From contig JHVP01000001.1 of NCBI GenBank assembly GCA_000620205.1, positions 620,001 through 684,000 on the forward strand: a stretch of DNA of 64,000 nt, in the 5' to 3' direction. The DNA comes from Geodermatophilaceae bacterium URHA0031. GTDB lineage: Bacteria; Actinomycetota; Actinomycetes; Mycobacteriales; Geodermatophilaceae. A program made the translations under genes and the position numbers. Below, piece by piece: positions 49,829-58,712 of this stretch. The number at the start of each line of letters is the position of its first letter. Position 1 is the first letter of the stretch. Below the pieces are notes generated by a model. The model did not search any database and was not told where the DNA came from. It saw only the letters and a program-made list of their open reading frames with translations.

Positions 49829-50611
49829 TCAGACCGGCGCGAGCTCGACCGCCTCCCCGAGCGGGAGCCAGCGGACCGTGCGCTGCACCTCCGGCGCGCG
49901 GGCCAGGTCGCGTTCCACCCCGGTCCGGCCCTGGACGAAGTGGCTCCAGCCCTCGTAGTGCACCGGGACGACGGTGCGGGGGCCGAGGAGGTCGCACAGC
50001 CGGACCGCCTGCCGGCCGGTCATCGAGTACCGCAGCGGGCCGGTGACAGGGAAGCGGACGCCGCCCAGGTGCAGCACCGCGGTGCCGACCCGCAGCCGCT
50101 CGGCCACCTCGCGCAGCCCGCGGAACAGCACGGTGTCCCCGGAGATCCACAGCGCGCCGTCCTGCTGCCCCTCCCAGCGCAGCGCGAAGCCGACGACGTC
50201 CCCGGCCACCGGGTGGCTCAGCGGCGGACCGTGCCGGGCCGGTGTCGCGGTCACCTCCAGGCTCGGACGACCGGCGGCCTCGAGCACCGTCGTCTCCCAG
50301 GGCAGGAGTCCGCGAGTCCGGGGCCCCAGTCGCCCAGCCCCGGACGCCGTCGTCACCACCACCGGCACCGACGACAGCAGGGCGCGGCCGGCGTCGTCCA
50401 GGTTGTCGGCGTGGTGGTCGTGGGTGATCAGGACGGCGTCCAGCGGCGGCAGGTCGGCGGGCTGCAGGGCCGGTCCGGTCACCTTGCGCGAGCCGGTGCC
50501 CCAGCCGAAGGCGTACCGCCGGCCGGGCGGGTCGAAGGTCGGGTCGGTCAGCAGCCGCCAGCCGGCGACCTCGACGAGCAGCGTCGGCCCCCCGATGTGG
50601 GTCAGCCTCAC
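49829..50611 (-). CDS. MBL-fold metal-dependent hydrolase (UlaG-like)
   Basis: This 260-residue protein has the metallo-beta-lactamase fold: ITHDHHADNLDDAGR at 62-76 (H64, H66 and D69; a one-residue variation on HxHxDH), TPARHGPP, DGALWISGDTVLF and VVPVHYEGWSHF. This HDHHxDNLD form defines a UlaG/RomA-like subgroup. The GTG overlaps the alpha/beta hydrolase stop (GTGA), so the two genes form an operon. The substrate is unknown; lactone or phosphodiester hydrolysis are possibilities. Confidence 0.88.
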   Translation of the reverse strand: MRLTHIGGPTLLVEVAGWRLLTDPTFDPPGRRYAFGWGTGSRKVTGPALQPADLPPLDAVLITHDHHADNLDDAGRALLSSVPVVVTTASGAGRLGPRTRGLLPWETTVLEAAGRPSLEVTATPARHGPPLSHPVAGDVVGFALRWEGQQDGALWISGDTVLFRGLREVAERLRVGTAVLHLGGVRFPVTGPLRYSMTGRQAVRLCDLLGPRTVVPVHYEGWSHFVQGRTGVERDLARAPEVQRTVRWLPLGEAVELAPV

Positions 50612-51423
50612 GGCACCCGGGACGGCGCGCCGGTCGCGTGCGCCAGCGCCCAGTCCAGGACGTCGTCCGCGATCTGCTCCCAGCCCGGCGCGGCCGGCAG
50701 CAGGTGCGGGTAGCCGGCGTACTCGCGCACCTCGGTCACCGTGTCGACGGAGTAGTGCGCCGCATTCGACCGCTGGACGGCCGGCGGCATGATGTGGTCC
50801 TCGCTGCCGGAGACGAACAGCAGCGGCGGGCGGGCGGCGTTGCGGTAGTCGACGTGCGCGTCCTGCGGCCCGGGCATCAGGTTGGCCAACACCGAGTTCC
50901 ACAGGATCCCGCCGGACGCGGGGATGGCGTACCGCTCGTACAGCGCGCGCGACTCCTCCTCGCTGAAGGTGTTGGTGAACGCGTAGTGCCACTGCTCCCA
51001 GCTGAACCCGACCGCCCGGTGCCGGTTGGCCGGGTTCTTCAGCACCTCCCACGTCGATCGGATCTGGGACAGCGGGGTGACCTTGACGCCCTCGGTCGGC
51101 GCGGAGTTGAGGACGACGCCGACGGCCCCGCACCCCCGGTCCAGCAGGAGCTGGGTGATCGTGCCGCCGGCGGAGTGGCCGATGAGGACGGGGGGCGCAT
51201 CCAGTGCGCCGATCACCTCCGCCATGGAGTCGACGATCTGCGGCAGCGTCACCTGCGCGATCGGCGTCGGGTCGGCGTTGAGCGCCTCGACCTCGACCTC
51301 GAAGCCGGGGTAGGTGGGCGTGAGCACGCGGAAGCCGCGGCTCTCGTAGTGCGTCTTCCAGTTCTCCCAGCTGCGCGGGGTCACCCAGAAACCGTGGATG
51401 AGCACGATGGTGTCGGGGGCCAT
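50608..51423 (-). CDS. Alpha/beta hydrolase
   Basis: This 271-residue protein has the oxyanion segment IVLIHGFWVTPRSW at the N-terminus, nucleophile Ser in VLIGHSAGGTITQLLL (about residue 84), acid in FVSGSEDHIMPP and His in AGYPHLLPAAPGW. The fold and length match the broad alpha/beta hydrolase family. The ATG follows AGGAGGAG. It is coupled to the MBL-fold gene and divergent from an AraC-type regulator, which is a plausible controller. Substrate unknown. Confidence 0.9.
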   Translation of the reverse strand: MAPDTIVLIHGFWVTPRSWENWKTHYESRGFRVLTPTYPGFEVEVEALNADPTPIAQVTLPQIVDSMAEVIGALDAPPVLIGHSAGGTITQLLLDRGCGAVGVVLNSAPTEGVKVTPLSQIRSTWEVLKNPANRHRAVGFSWEQWHYAFTNTFSEEESRALYERYAIPASGGILWNSVLANLMPGPQDAHVDYRNAARPPLLFVSGSEDHIMPPAVQRSNAAHYSVDTVTEVREYAGYPHLLPAAPGWEQIADDVLDWALAHATGAPSRVP

Positions 51424-51577
51424 GCCGATCTCCTCCTGGTGGGGGTCGTGGGCCGACCCTGGCAGCGGGGCCGGGCCGCGGATCGGCTGTCCGTGCACGC
51501 CTGTGGTGCCTGGGTGCCTTCCCCGCGCGCCCGGTCCCTGCCAGGCTCGGCGCACCACCTGCCGGCAGGGGCCGTCC

Positions 51578-52522
51578 ATGCTGATCCTCGACACCTCCGA
51601 CGTCCCCGTGGCCGACCGCGCCGAGGCCTTCGACGCCGCGATGCACCAGGCCTCGGTGCCCTGCCGTGTCGAGCAGCGGACGCCACCGGACCAGCTGCAC
51701 GCGGAGATGCACCTGTGGTCGCTCGGGCCGGGCGCGGTGTTCACGACGCGGGCGTCACCGTTCCGGCTGGTGCGCACACCCCGGCACGTGCGGCTCGGGG
51801 GGCACTGGGCGCTCGCCGTCTCGTTCCAGGCGCAGGGCCGCGGCGAGTACGCCCAGCTCGGACACGAGCAGCTGGTCCACGGCAGCCAGCTGATGGTGGT
51901 GGACATGAGCGCGCCGTACTCGTTCGGCTGCGCGGTCGGCGGGGAGGCGCGGTCGTTCCAGCTGCCGTACGAGTCGCTGGAACTGGCGCCGGGCGTCGTC
52001 CGGCGCGCGACGCCCCGGCTGCGGGCCAGCCCGCTGCACGACCTGGTCCTCGCGCACCTGCAGCGGCTGTGCGGCACGGTCGACGACATCGCGGCACGGC
52101 CCGGTGCCGCGGCCGTCGGTGCGGCGACCGTCGAGCTGGTGCGCGCGCTGGTGGTCTCGGCGGCGGGCGACGTGCCCGGCCGCGCGCTGGTGCGTGAGCA
52201 GACACTGCTGACCCGGGTACGGGTCTACGCGCAGCAGCGGTTGACCGACCCGGGGCTGACGCCGGAGTCGCTCGCCGCGGCGCACAACGTGTCGGTGCGG
52301 CAGCTGTACAAGGTGTTCGCCGCGGCCGAGGTCAGCCTGGAGCAGTGGCTGATCGAGCTGCGGCTGTCGGCGGCGCGTGCGTACCTGGCCTCACCTGCCG
52401 GGCGTCGGCGCACCATCGCGGCCACCGCGCATCAGCACGGCTTCGTCGACGCCAGCCACTTCAGCCGCCGGTTCGCGGCCGCCTACGGGTTGACCCCGCG
52501 CGAGTGGCAGCGGACCCGGTGA
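51578..52522 (+). CDS. AraC-family transcriptional regulator
   Basis: This 314-residue regulator has an AraC_binding_2-type sensor domain (residues 5-180, with RASPFRLVRTPRHVRL) and a C-terminal pair of helix-turn-helix motifs at about 215-312 (LTPESLAAAHNVSVRQLYKV and IAATAHQHGFVDASHFSRRF). It is divergent from the alpha/beta hydrolase-MBL operon across 154 bp. No clear operator stands out to me. The ligand is unknown. Confidence 0.92.
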   Translation: MLILDTSDVPVADRAEAFDAAMHQASVPCRVEQRTPPDQLHAEMHLWSLGPGAVFTTRASPFRLVRTPRHVRLGGHWALAVSFQAQGRGEYAQLGHEQLVHGSQLMVVDMSAPYSFGCAVGGEARSFQLPYESLELAPGVVRRATPRLRASPLHDLVLAHLQRLCGTVDDIAARPGAAAVGAATVELVRALVVSAAGDVPGRALVREQTLLTRVRVYAQQRLTDPGLTPESLAAAHNVSVRQLYKVFAAAEVSLEQWLIELRLSAARAYLASPAGRRRTIAATAHQHGFVDASHFSRRFAAAYGLTPREWQRTR

Positions 52523-52531
52523 CGCCACCTC

Positions 52532-52552
52532 CGCCGAGAGCGTGTTTCGGCG
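52532..52552. repeat. Isolated copy of the AGCGTG palindromic element
   Basis: A 21-bp element with arms CGCCGA and TCGGCG around GAGCGTGTT lies 9 bp after the araC-type gene. It matches the repeat core found inside the DUF4011 helicase gene and at 47392-47504. It may be a short terminator. Confidence 0.65.
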
Positions 52553-52579
52553 AACCGGGCGGGCTGGCAGGGTGGCGCG

Positions 52580-53677
52580 GTGACCGCTGGAGGACCTGAC
52601 CTGGACGACGCCGCTCCGCCGAGGGTCGAGGAGGCGGTGCTCGAGGACCTGCGCCGGCGGCTGCACGCCTACCGCCCGGTCGAGGGCACCGGCACGGCCG
52701 GGTGGGACCGCGGCACCGAGCACGGCTTCCTCGCCGGGCTCCTGCGCAGCTGGGCCGACGACTACGACTGGCGGGTGCACGAGCAGCGGATCCGGTCGCT
52801 GCCCTGGGCGCGGACGAGCCGGCTGAGGGCGGTCCACCAGCGCGCCGCCGACCCGGGTGCGACCGCCGTCGTCCTGCTGCACGGCTGGCCGGACTCGGTG
52901 CTGCGCTACGAGCGGGTGCTGCCGCTGCTCACCGACGTGCACGTCGTCGTCCCGGCGCTGCCCGGCTACCCGTTCGCCGCTCCGCTGCCCGACCGGGACC
53001 TGTCGTCGGCGGACATGGCCGAGGTGATCGCCGAGGCGATGGCGGAGCTCGGGTACGAGCGCTACGTCATCTCCGGCGGGGACATCGGCCGTGGCGTCGC
53101 GACGGCGCTGGCTGCCCACCACCCCGACCGGGTGGCCGCGCTGCACGTCACGGACGTGCCGCTCGCCGCCGCCTTCAGCGGCGACCCGGCGGCGCAGACC
53201 GACGACGTCCGCGACCTGCGGGAGCAGATCACCGCCTGGCGGTCGGCCGAGGGCGCGTACATGCACGAGCAGTCGACCAAGCCCCACACCCTCGCCGTCG
53301 CACTGGGCGACTCCCCCGCCGGGCTCGCCGCCTGGATCGTCGAGAAGCTGCGCAGCTGGAGCGACTGCGGCGGTGATGTCGAGTCGGTGTTCCCGCGCGC
53401 GGACCTGCTGACCTGGGTCACCGCGTACTGGGTGACCGGCGCGATCGGGACGTCGTTCGCGCCGTACGTGAAGCAGAGCCCCCCGATCGAGCGGATCGAC
53501 GTGCCCACCGTGGTCAGCCAGTTCCCCGGCGAGATCATCCGGTCGCGCCGCTCGGTCGCCGAGCGGCTGTTCGACCTGCGGGTGTTCGAGGACGGCACCG
53601 CCGGCGGGCACTTCGGCGCGTGGGAGCGGCCGGACGAGTTCGCCGGCTTCGTCCGACAGGCTCTCGCGCTCAGCTGA
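52580..53677 (+). CDS. Epoxide hydrolase family protein
   Basis: This 365-residue alpha/beta hydrolase has the epoxide hydrolase N-terminal region (LRRRLHAYRP.., DYDWRVHEQRIRSLP), the oxyanion motif HGWPDS near 96, the nucleophile Asp in SGGDIGRGVA and a late His in AGGHFGAWERPDEF. An Asp nucleophile and the EHN domain support epoxide opening rather than ester hydrolysis. The GTG start gives a normal length. It converges on and overlaps the 3' end of the next gene by 8 bp. Substrate unknown. Confidence 0.9.
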   Translation: MTAGGPDLDDAAPPRVEEAVLEDLRRRLHAYRPVEGTGTAGWDRGTEHGFLAGLLRSWADDYDWRVHEQRIRSLPWARTSRLRAVHQRAADPGATAVVLLHGWPDSVLRYERVLPLLTDVHVVVPALPGYPFAAPLPDRDLSSADMAEVIAEAMAELGYERYVISGGDIGRGVATALAAHHPDRVAALHVTDVPLAAAFSGDPAAQTDDVRDLREQITAWRSAEGAYMHEQSTKPHTLAVALGDSPAGLAAWIVEKLRSWSDCGGDVESVFPRADLLTWVTAYWVTGAIGTSFAPYVKQSPPIERIDVPTVVSQFPGEIIRSRRSVAERLFDLRVFEDGTAGGHFGAWERPDEFAGFVRQALALS

Positions 53678-54422
53678 GCGCCGGCGCCTGCTCCAGCCAC
53701 TCGTCGAAGGTCTGCCGGCCCCGGTCGGCGCCAGGTCCGGGCACTAGGACGCCCTCCCGCAGCCGGCGTCCCGCCGCACCGGGGATCGGCACCCGCAGGA
53801 CGCGTCGCCGCTGCCCGGTGGCGGTGAGGTAGCGGCGCACCAGGTCGGCGACCTCGGCCTCCTCGGGGCCAGCCAGGTCGGTCGCCCGCCCGCGTGGTGG
53901 GCCGGCGGCCAGCGTGACCAGGGCGCCGGCGACCTCGGCGGCGGCCACCGTGGCGGTGCGCATCGCCGGCACGACGACGAACGGCCCGACCGAGGTGCGC
54001 TGCACCAGCTGCGCGGCGAACTCGTGGAACTGGGTCGCCCGCAACAGCGTCCACGGGAGCGGCCCGGCTGCCACCAGACGCTCTTGCTCGACCTTGCCGG
54101 CGTAGTAGCCGCTGGTCTCGCCGTCGATGCCGACGATCGACAGCGCCACGTGATGAGGCACGGACGCCGTCTGCTCGGCGGCGAGCAGGTTCGTGGTGGC
54201 CCGGCGGAACGAGCCGACCGCCGTACGGGTGGAGGTGGTGACCACGTTGGTGACGTCGATGACGGCGTCCGCTCCGGCCATCGCGGCGGCCAAACCGGCT
54301 CCGGTGACGACGTCCTGACCGGTGCTCCGTGACAGCGGGACGACGTCGTGCCCGGCCGCTGCCGCCTGGGCGACGACGTGCCGGCCCACCACCCCGGTCG
54401 CACCGGCCACGACGAGCCTCAT
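53670..54422 (-). CDS. NAD(P)-binding SDR/NmrA-like protein
   Basis: This 250-residue Rossmann protein has the N-terminal GATGVVGRHV nucleotide motif (residues 7-16), DAVIDVTNVV and YYAGKVEQERLV (an atypical SDR YxxxK), plus WTLLRATQFHEF. It is of the atypical extended SDR/NmrA type, often annotated as a putative NAD(P)H-quinone oxidoreductase-like or regulatory protein. The gene overlaps the convergent epoxide hydrolase gene by 8 bp. Function unknown. Confidence 0.88.
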   Translation of the reverse strand: MRLVVAGATGVVGRHVVAQAAAAGHDVVPLSRSTGQDVVTGAGLAAAMAGADAVIDVTNVVTTSTRTAVGSFRRATTNLLAAEQTASVPHHVALSIVGIDGETSGYYAGKVEQERLVAAGPLPWTLLRATQFHEFAAQLVQRTSVGPFVVVPAMRTATVAAAEVAGALVTLAAGPPRGRATDLAGPEEAEVADLVRRYLTATGQRRRVLRVPIPGAAGRRLREGVLVPGPGADRGRQTFDEWLEQAPALS

Positions 54423-54501
54423 CGGTCGACCTCCACTGCGCGCTCCCGGACAATCACGGGGAGCAGTGTGCCGACCGCCGGTGACGAGGTCGAGGATCCG
54501 C

Positions 54502-54591
54502 TCAGCCGAACTGCCGCCTGCAGGTCGGGCACACCCAGGTCGGCGTGCGCCCGTTCTCGAGCAGGTCAGGGCGGGCGACGACGTCAGGCAC
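54502..54591 (-). CDS. Possible 29-residue zinc-knuckle peptide or gene remnant
   Basis: A short GTG-initiated frame ends in TWVCPTCRRQFG, a convincing CxxC zinc-knuckle tail; the same frame upstream of the GTG adds another Cys (GKCV). It lies in a 231-bp gap. It could be a tiny protein, the surviving 3' end of a larger zinc-ribbon gene, or chance. The first in-frame stop upstream limits it to 43 codons. Confidence 0.3.
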   Translation of the reverse strand: MPDVVARPDLLENGRTPTWVCPTCRRQFG

Positions 54592-54653
54592 GCACTTCCC
54601 GGGCCGAGGATGGCCGTTCGGTCACCTCGTGCGTGCGGCTCCTCCGAGCGGGG

Positions 54654-56156
54654 TCAGCGGTAGACGAGGGTGCCGTCGTCGAGGTCGGCGGCGGGGAGGA
54701 TCTCCCGTTCCTCGACGTACTCGTGCAGGTGGGTCCACGGCTCCCGGTCGCCCTGCTTGGGCATGAGGTGCATCGAGCGGGCGAGGTAGCCGGGGTTGAA
54801 GTTGGCCGGGTCGACCCAGGGCCCGAGCGGCATGTCGGCGTCCTCGGGCCGCAGCTGCGGAACGACCATCGACGCACCCTTCTTGTCCATGTGCGCGAGC
54901 AGCCGGCACACGAAGTCGCTGATCAGGTCGGCGCGCAGGGTCCAGCTGTGCCGGAAGTAGCCGAACACGTAGGCCAGGTTGGGCAGGCCGGTGAACATCA
55001 GCCCGCGGTAGGTGACGGTGTCCGCGAAGTCCACAGGCCGGCCGTCGACGGTGAAGGCGATGTCGCCGAAGACGCTGAGGTCGAAGCCGGTGGCGGTGAC
55101 GATGACGTCGGCCGCAAGCTCCTCCCCCGACGACGTCCGGATGCCCGTCTCGGTGAACGTCTCGATCGTGTCGGTGACGACGGAGGCCTTGCCCTCGCGC
55201 ATCGCGGTGAACAGGTCGCCGTCGGGGAGGACGGCGATCCGCTGCTGCCACGGCCGGTAGGAGGGGTTGAAGTGCTTGTCGATGTCGACGTCCGGCGGGA
55301 GCTGGGGCCGCATCGACTCGATGAGGAACTCACGGGCGAGGTCAGGTGTCTCGGCCGAGATGCGGGTGAGCTCGTTCAGCTCGGCGATGTAGGCGCGGCG
55401 GAGGATCTCGTGCGTCCACTCCTCCGGGACGTCGAGGGCGCGCAGCGTCGTCGCCAGTTCGTGGGTCTTGGGACGGGCGAAGAAGAAGGTGGGCGAGCGC
55501 TGCAGCATCGTCACGTGCGCGGCGGTCTCGGCGATCGCCGGGATGAGCGTGGCCGCCGTCGCGCCCGAGCCGATGACGACCACCTGCTTGCCGGTGAGGT
55601 CGAGGTCCGCAGGCCACTGCTGCGGGTGGACGACCCTGCCCTGGTAGCGGTCCGTGCCCGGCCACTCGGGCGTGTAGCCCTGGTCGTGCTTGTAGTAGCC
55701 CTGGCACATCCAGAGGAAGTCGGTCGTGAAGACCAGCTCCTCACCGGTGTCGCCGCGGGTCACCTCGACGGTCCAGCGGCGGTCGTCGGTCGACCAGGTG
55801 GCGGCGGTGACGCGGTGCTGGTGGCGGATGTGCTCGTCCAGGCCGTTCTCGCGGATGACCTCGTCGAGGTAGCGGAGGATCTCCTCCGAGGACGCGATCG
55901 AGGGCCCGCGCCAGGGCTTGAACCGGTAGCCGAAGGTGAACAGGTCGCTGTCGGAGCGGACCCCGGGGTACTGGTGGGTCTTCCACGTGCCGCCGTGGCT
56001 CTCCAGGGCGTCGAGGACGACGAGGCTCTTGCCCGGGAAGCGCTCCTTGAGGTGGTAGGCGGCCCCGATCCCGGAGATGCCCGCTCCCACGATCAGCACG
56101 TCGACGTGCTCGACCCGTTCCTCGAGCGTCGTCCCGGCCGGCTGCGTCATCGTCAT
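54654..56156 (-). CDS. Flavin-containing / Baeyer-Villiger-type monooxygenase
   Basis: This 500-residue monooxygenase has the FAD motif GAGISG at 24-29, GGTWKTHQYPGVRSDSDLFT, the BVMO-like fingerprint YQGRVVHPQQWP (HP instead of HT), the NADPH motif GSGATAAT and TATGFD near the C-terminus. It resembles EthA-type Baeyer-Villiger monooxygenases, which insert oxygen into ketones or activate thioamides. The ATG at 56156 is followed by a 15-residue tail before the fold. It is divergent from an alpha/beta hydrolase, the usual partner that opens the ester product. Confidence 0.93.
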   Translation of the reverse strand: MTMTQPAGTTLEERVEHVDVLIVGAGISGIGAAYHLKERFPGKSLVVLDALESHGGTWKTHQYPGVRSDSDLFTFGYRFKPWRGPSIASSEEILRYLDEVIRENGLDEHIRHQHRVTAATWSTDDRRWTVEVTRGDTGEELVFTTDFLWMCQGYYKHDQGYTPEWPGTDRYQGRVVHPQQWPADLDLTGKQVVVIGSGATAATLIPAIAETAAHVTMLQRSPTFFFARPKTHELATTLRALDVPEEWTHEILRRAYIAELNELTRISAETPDLAREFLIESMRPQLPPDVDIDKHFNPSYRPWQQRIAVLPDGDLFTAMREGKASVVTDTIETFTETGIRTSSGEELAADVIVTATGFDLSVFGDIAFTVDGRPVDFADTVTYRGLMFTGLPNLAYVFGYFRHSWTLRADLISDFVCRLLAHMDKKGASMVVPQLRPEDADMPLGPWVDPANFNPGYLARSMHLMPKQGDREPWTHLHEYVEEREILPAADLDDGTLVYR

Positions 56157-56179
56157 GCTGGTCCCCCAGTCCGTCGGGA

Positions 56180-56199
56180 GGCGCACCTCGTCGTGCGCC
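56180..56199. promoter_or_regulatory. Inverted repeat in monooxygenase/esterase divergent region
   Basis: GGCGCAC-CTCGTC-GTGCGCC is a perfect interrupted palindrome, 23 bp upstream of the monooxygenase start, in the 140-bp divergent region. It is a candidate operator; no regulator gene is adjacent. Confidence 0.45.
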
Positions 56200-56296
56200 G
56201 TCGCCGAGGTGTTTGTACCCCTATTGACGCCCGCCGTGTGACATGACCCACAATTCATGCCGGACAACGCAGTCCTCGCCGAGCCCAGGAGTCCCG

Positions 56297-57130
56297 TTGA
56301 GCACACCGACCGTCCACGCGCCGCGCACCGTCGAGATCGGCGACATCACCGTCGCCGTCCAGGAGTACGGCGAGGGTGAGCCACTGCTGATCATCAACGG
56401 CACCAGCCAGTCGCTGGGCTTCTGGGCCGACCTGGCGCAGGCCTGGGCGGGTCGGCACCGGGTGGTCACCTACGACCTGCGCGGGATGGGCGGCTCGACC
56501 CGTGGGGCGGACCCCTTCACCGTCGGTTCGCTGGCCCAGGACGCGCTCGCGGTGCTGGACGCCCTGGGGATCGAGCGCGCCCACGTGCTCGGCTACTCGC
56601 TGGGCAGCGCCATCGCGCAGGAGGTGGCGCTCGCGGCACCGGATCGGGTCGCGTCGCTCGTCCTGTACTGCACGTGGGCGCGGTCGGACGGGTTCCAACG
56701 GGCGATGATGACCGGGCTGGCGCACCCCTGGCGGATCGGCGACGTCGAGGCGGGGCTAGGCGCGCTCGGTGTGGCGTTCTCGCCTCAGCTGCTCGACAGC
56801 CCGGAGTTCGGCAAGCTGATCACGGAGCTGCTGCCGCTGTTCCCGTCGACGCCGGAGCAGATCCAGACCTGCGCCGAGCAGTGGGACGCCGACATGGGCC
56901 ACGACACCCTCGACCGGCTGGGCGGGATCACCGCGCCGACGCTGGTGGTCGCCGGCGAGCAGGACCTGCTGACCCCGCCCTGGCACGGCAAGCAGGTCGC
57001 CGAGGCAATCCCCGGGGCGCGGCTGGAGATGTTCACCGGGCCCGGTTCCAGCCACGCCCTCGGCATGGAGCGCGCCGAGGAGTTCGTCCCCCTGGTCGGC
57101 GAGTTCCTCGCCGCCCACCCGATGTCCTGA
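56297..57130 (+). CDS. Alpha/beta hydrolase (esterase/lactonase-like)
   Basis: This 277-residue protein has the oxyanion region PLLIINGTSQSLGFW, VTYDLRGMGGST, nucleophile Ser in VLGYSLGSAIAQEVAL (about residue 95), acid in VVAGEQDLLTPP and His in GPGSSHALGMER. The TTG at 56297 is preferred because AGGAG lies 5 nt upstream; an ATG 54 nt upstream lacks a ribosome-binding site. It is divergent from a Baeyer-Villiger-type monooxygenase and may hydrolyse the ester or lactone it makes (inference from context). Confidence 0.88.
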   Translation: MSTPTVHAPRTVEIGDITVAVQEYGEGEPLLIINGTSQSLGFWADLAQAWAGRHRVVTYDLRGMGGSTRGADPFTVGSLAQDALAVLDALGIERAHVLGYSLGSAIAQEVALAAPDRVASLVLYCTWARSDGFQRAMMTGLAHPWRIGDVEAGLGALGVAFSPQLLDSPEFGKLITELLPLFPSTPEQIQTCAEQWDADMGHDTLDRLGGITAPTLVVAGEQDLLTPPWHGKQVAEAIPGARLEMFTGPGSSHALGMERAEEFVPLVGEFLAAHPMS

Positions 57131-57140
57131 CCCCGCCGTC

Positions 57141-57174
57141 CGTCGTCGCCGAAGGCGCACCTTCGGCGACGACG
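57141..57174 (+). terminator. Terminator hairpin
   Basis: Perfect 15-bp arms (left CGTCGTCGCCGAAGG at 57141-57155, right 57160-57174) with a 4-nt CGCA loop lie 10 bp after the hydrolase stop. Confidence 0.85.
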
Positions 57175-57268
57175 ATGGTGGGACGCCGCTCGCGAGCTGA
57201 CCACCCGTGCGGGTGACGCAGGGGCCGCAGCCGACCGTGCTGCGGCGGCGCGCTGCTGTCATGGGCGG

Positions 57269-57985
57269 GTGAAGCTGGCGACCTGGAACTGCTGCGGGAA
57301 GTTCTTGGCGAACCTGCCCCACCTCCTCGGCGAGGGCATCGACGTCGCCGTCGTGTGCGAGGCCTCGCCGCTGCCCGAGTGGCCGCTGGCCTCGGGCGAC
57401 CGGGCGGTCACGCACATCAGCCGACGCGTGCGGCCGGACAGCTACCGAGAGCTGGGCATCGTCGCCTGCGGGCCGTGGTCGGTCACCCGCCACGAGCGCG
57501 CCGACTCAGCGCCCGCCTGGACTCTGCCGGCGCAGGTCGACGGGCCGCTGCCATTCGTCCTCGTCGGCCTGTGGACCGTGGTCTCACCCGGGCAGCCGAG
57601 CTACGTCGGCCAGCTGGAGCGGGCGGTCGACTGGATCGAGCAGCTGGACGCGTCTGGGCCGGTCGTGCTGGCCGGCGACTTCAACGCACCGATCAGCTCG
57701 AGCGAGGGCAACTACCGCGCGGTCGCGCGCCGGCTGGAGGACCTGGGGCTGGTGGACGCCTACCGTGCGTCCCGGGGGCTGACCGCCGACGAGCCACCCC
57801 TCGACCCGACCTACTTCCACCACTGGCGGCAGGACCGGCCCTTCCACATCGACCACCTGATGGTGCCCGCCGCCTGGAGCGACGCGCTCACCGTGCAGGT
57901 CGGCGACTTCGACACCTGGGTGGCCTCCCGGCGGAGCGACCACGTGCCGCTGATCGTCGAGGTCAAGGACGACGTCGGTATCTGA
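57269..57985 (+). CDS. Endonuclease/exonuclease/phosphatase family protein
   Basis: This 238-residue EEP-fold enzyme has KLATWNCCGKF at the N-terminus, VVCEAS (catalytic Glu), VLAGDFNAPIS with Asp-Asn, FHIDHLMVP and SDHVPLIVEV with the catalytic His. All metal and catalytic motifs are intact. It is predicted to be cytosolic (no signal peptide). Substrates of the family range from DNA to phosphoinositides, so no specific role is assigned. It starts with GTG. Confidence 0.9.
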   Translation: MKLATWNCCGKFLANLPHLLGEGIDVAVVCEASPLPEWPLASGDRAVTHISRRVRPDSYRELGIVACGPWSVTRHERADSAPAWTLPAQVDGPLPFVLVGLWTVVSPGQPSYVGQLERAVDWIEQLDASGPVVLAGDFNAPISSSEGNYRAVARRLEDLGLVDAYRASRGLTADEPPLDPTYFHHWRQDRPFHIDHLMVPAAWSDALTVQVGDFDTWVASRRSDHVPLIVEVKDDVGI

Positions 57986-58017
57986 CGGTCATCATCGCCA
58001 GGCGAGGACGATGGGGC

Positions 58018-58551
58018 TCAGGCGGCGAGCGTCAGCGCGTCGGTCGTCGCCCAGCCCGGCGGGAGTGGGCGTGCGAGCTCGCCGCCGCGGACGGCGAGGA
58101 ACGGCCGGGTGAGCCGCTCCTTCTCGATCCTGTCCCAGACGGCCAGCAGCTGGGACACCCAGCGCGCCAGGGTGAGCGCGTCGCTGGCCAGCGGGTCGCC
58201 GGCGACCTCGGCGCGCGGCCGGGTGGGGATCCGCGGCCAGCGCGGGGTGACGAGGCTGCGCTTGGACGAGGGCAAGGTGGCCACGTGCGCGGCGAAGGCG
58301 GCGTCCAGGGTGCTGGTCTCCGCGACGATCGCCATCGCGAGGGCGCCCACGTCGGCACCGCGACCGAAGCGGACCGCGGCCTTCTCGGTGGTCACCAGGA
58401 CCCGGCCGACCAGCAGGCGGGCGATCCGGTCGTCGTCCGACGGCAGCACCCAGGCGCCGGCCATCGTCGATTCCAGGCCCTCGCCGACGTTCACGTGCCA
58501 ACCCACGACCCGGTCCTCGACCGGCTGGTCGACGATGACGACTCCGCGCAT
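58018..58551 (-). CDS. Hypothetical protein
   Basis: I do not recognise the family of this 177-residue protein. It begins with a beta-rich segment (MRGVVIVDQPVEDRVVGWHV), followed by helical regions (ADVGALAMAIVAETSTLDAA, SDALTLARWVSQLLAVWDRI). No signal peptide or membrane segment. Third-position GC bias and the good start support it as a gene. It converges on the EEP gene with a 32-bp gap. Confidence 0.65.
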   Translation of the reverse strand: MRGVVIVDQPVEDRVVGWHVNVGEGLESTMAGAWVLPSDDDRIARLLVGRVLVTTEKAAVRFGRGADVGALAMAIVAETSTLDAAFAAHVATLPSSKRSLVTPRWPRIPTRPRAEVAGDPLASDALTLARWVSQLLAVWDRIEKERLTRPFLAVRGGELARPLPPGWATTDALTLAA

Positions 58552-58712
58552 CTCGTTCTCCTGGCACTGAGCGACCGGCCGGTTCCGGCGCGTGAGTGCA
58601 ACGTGGCAGAGGGAACGCGTCGTACCAATGTCCGTCGCGAAGTCGTGATATCACCCGTCCCGATCGCCACACGAGCCGCAGTGGACTCGCGAGCGCGTCC
58701 GCGGCGGGGTCC

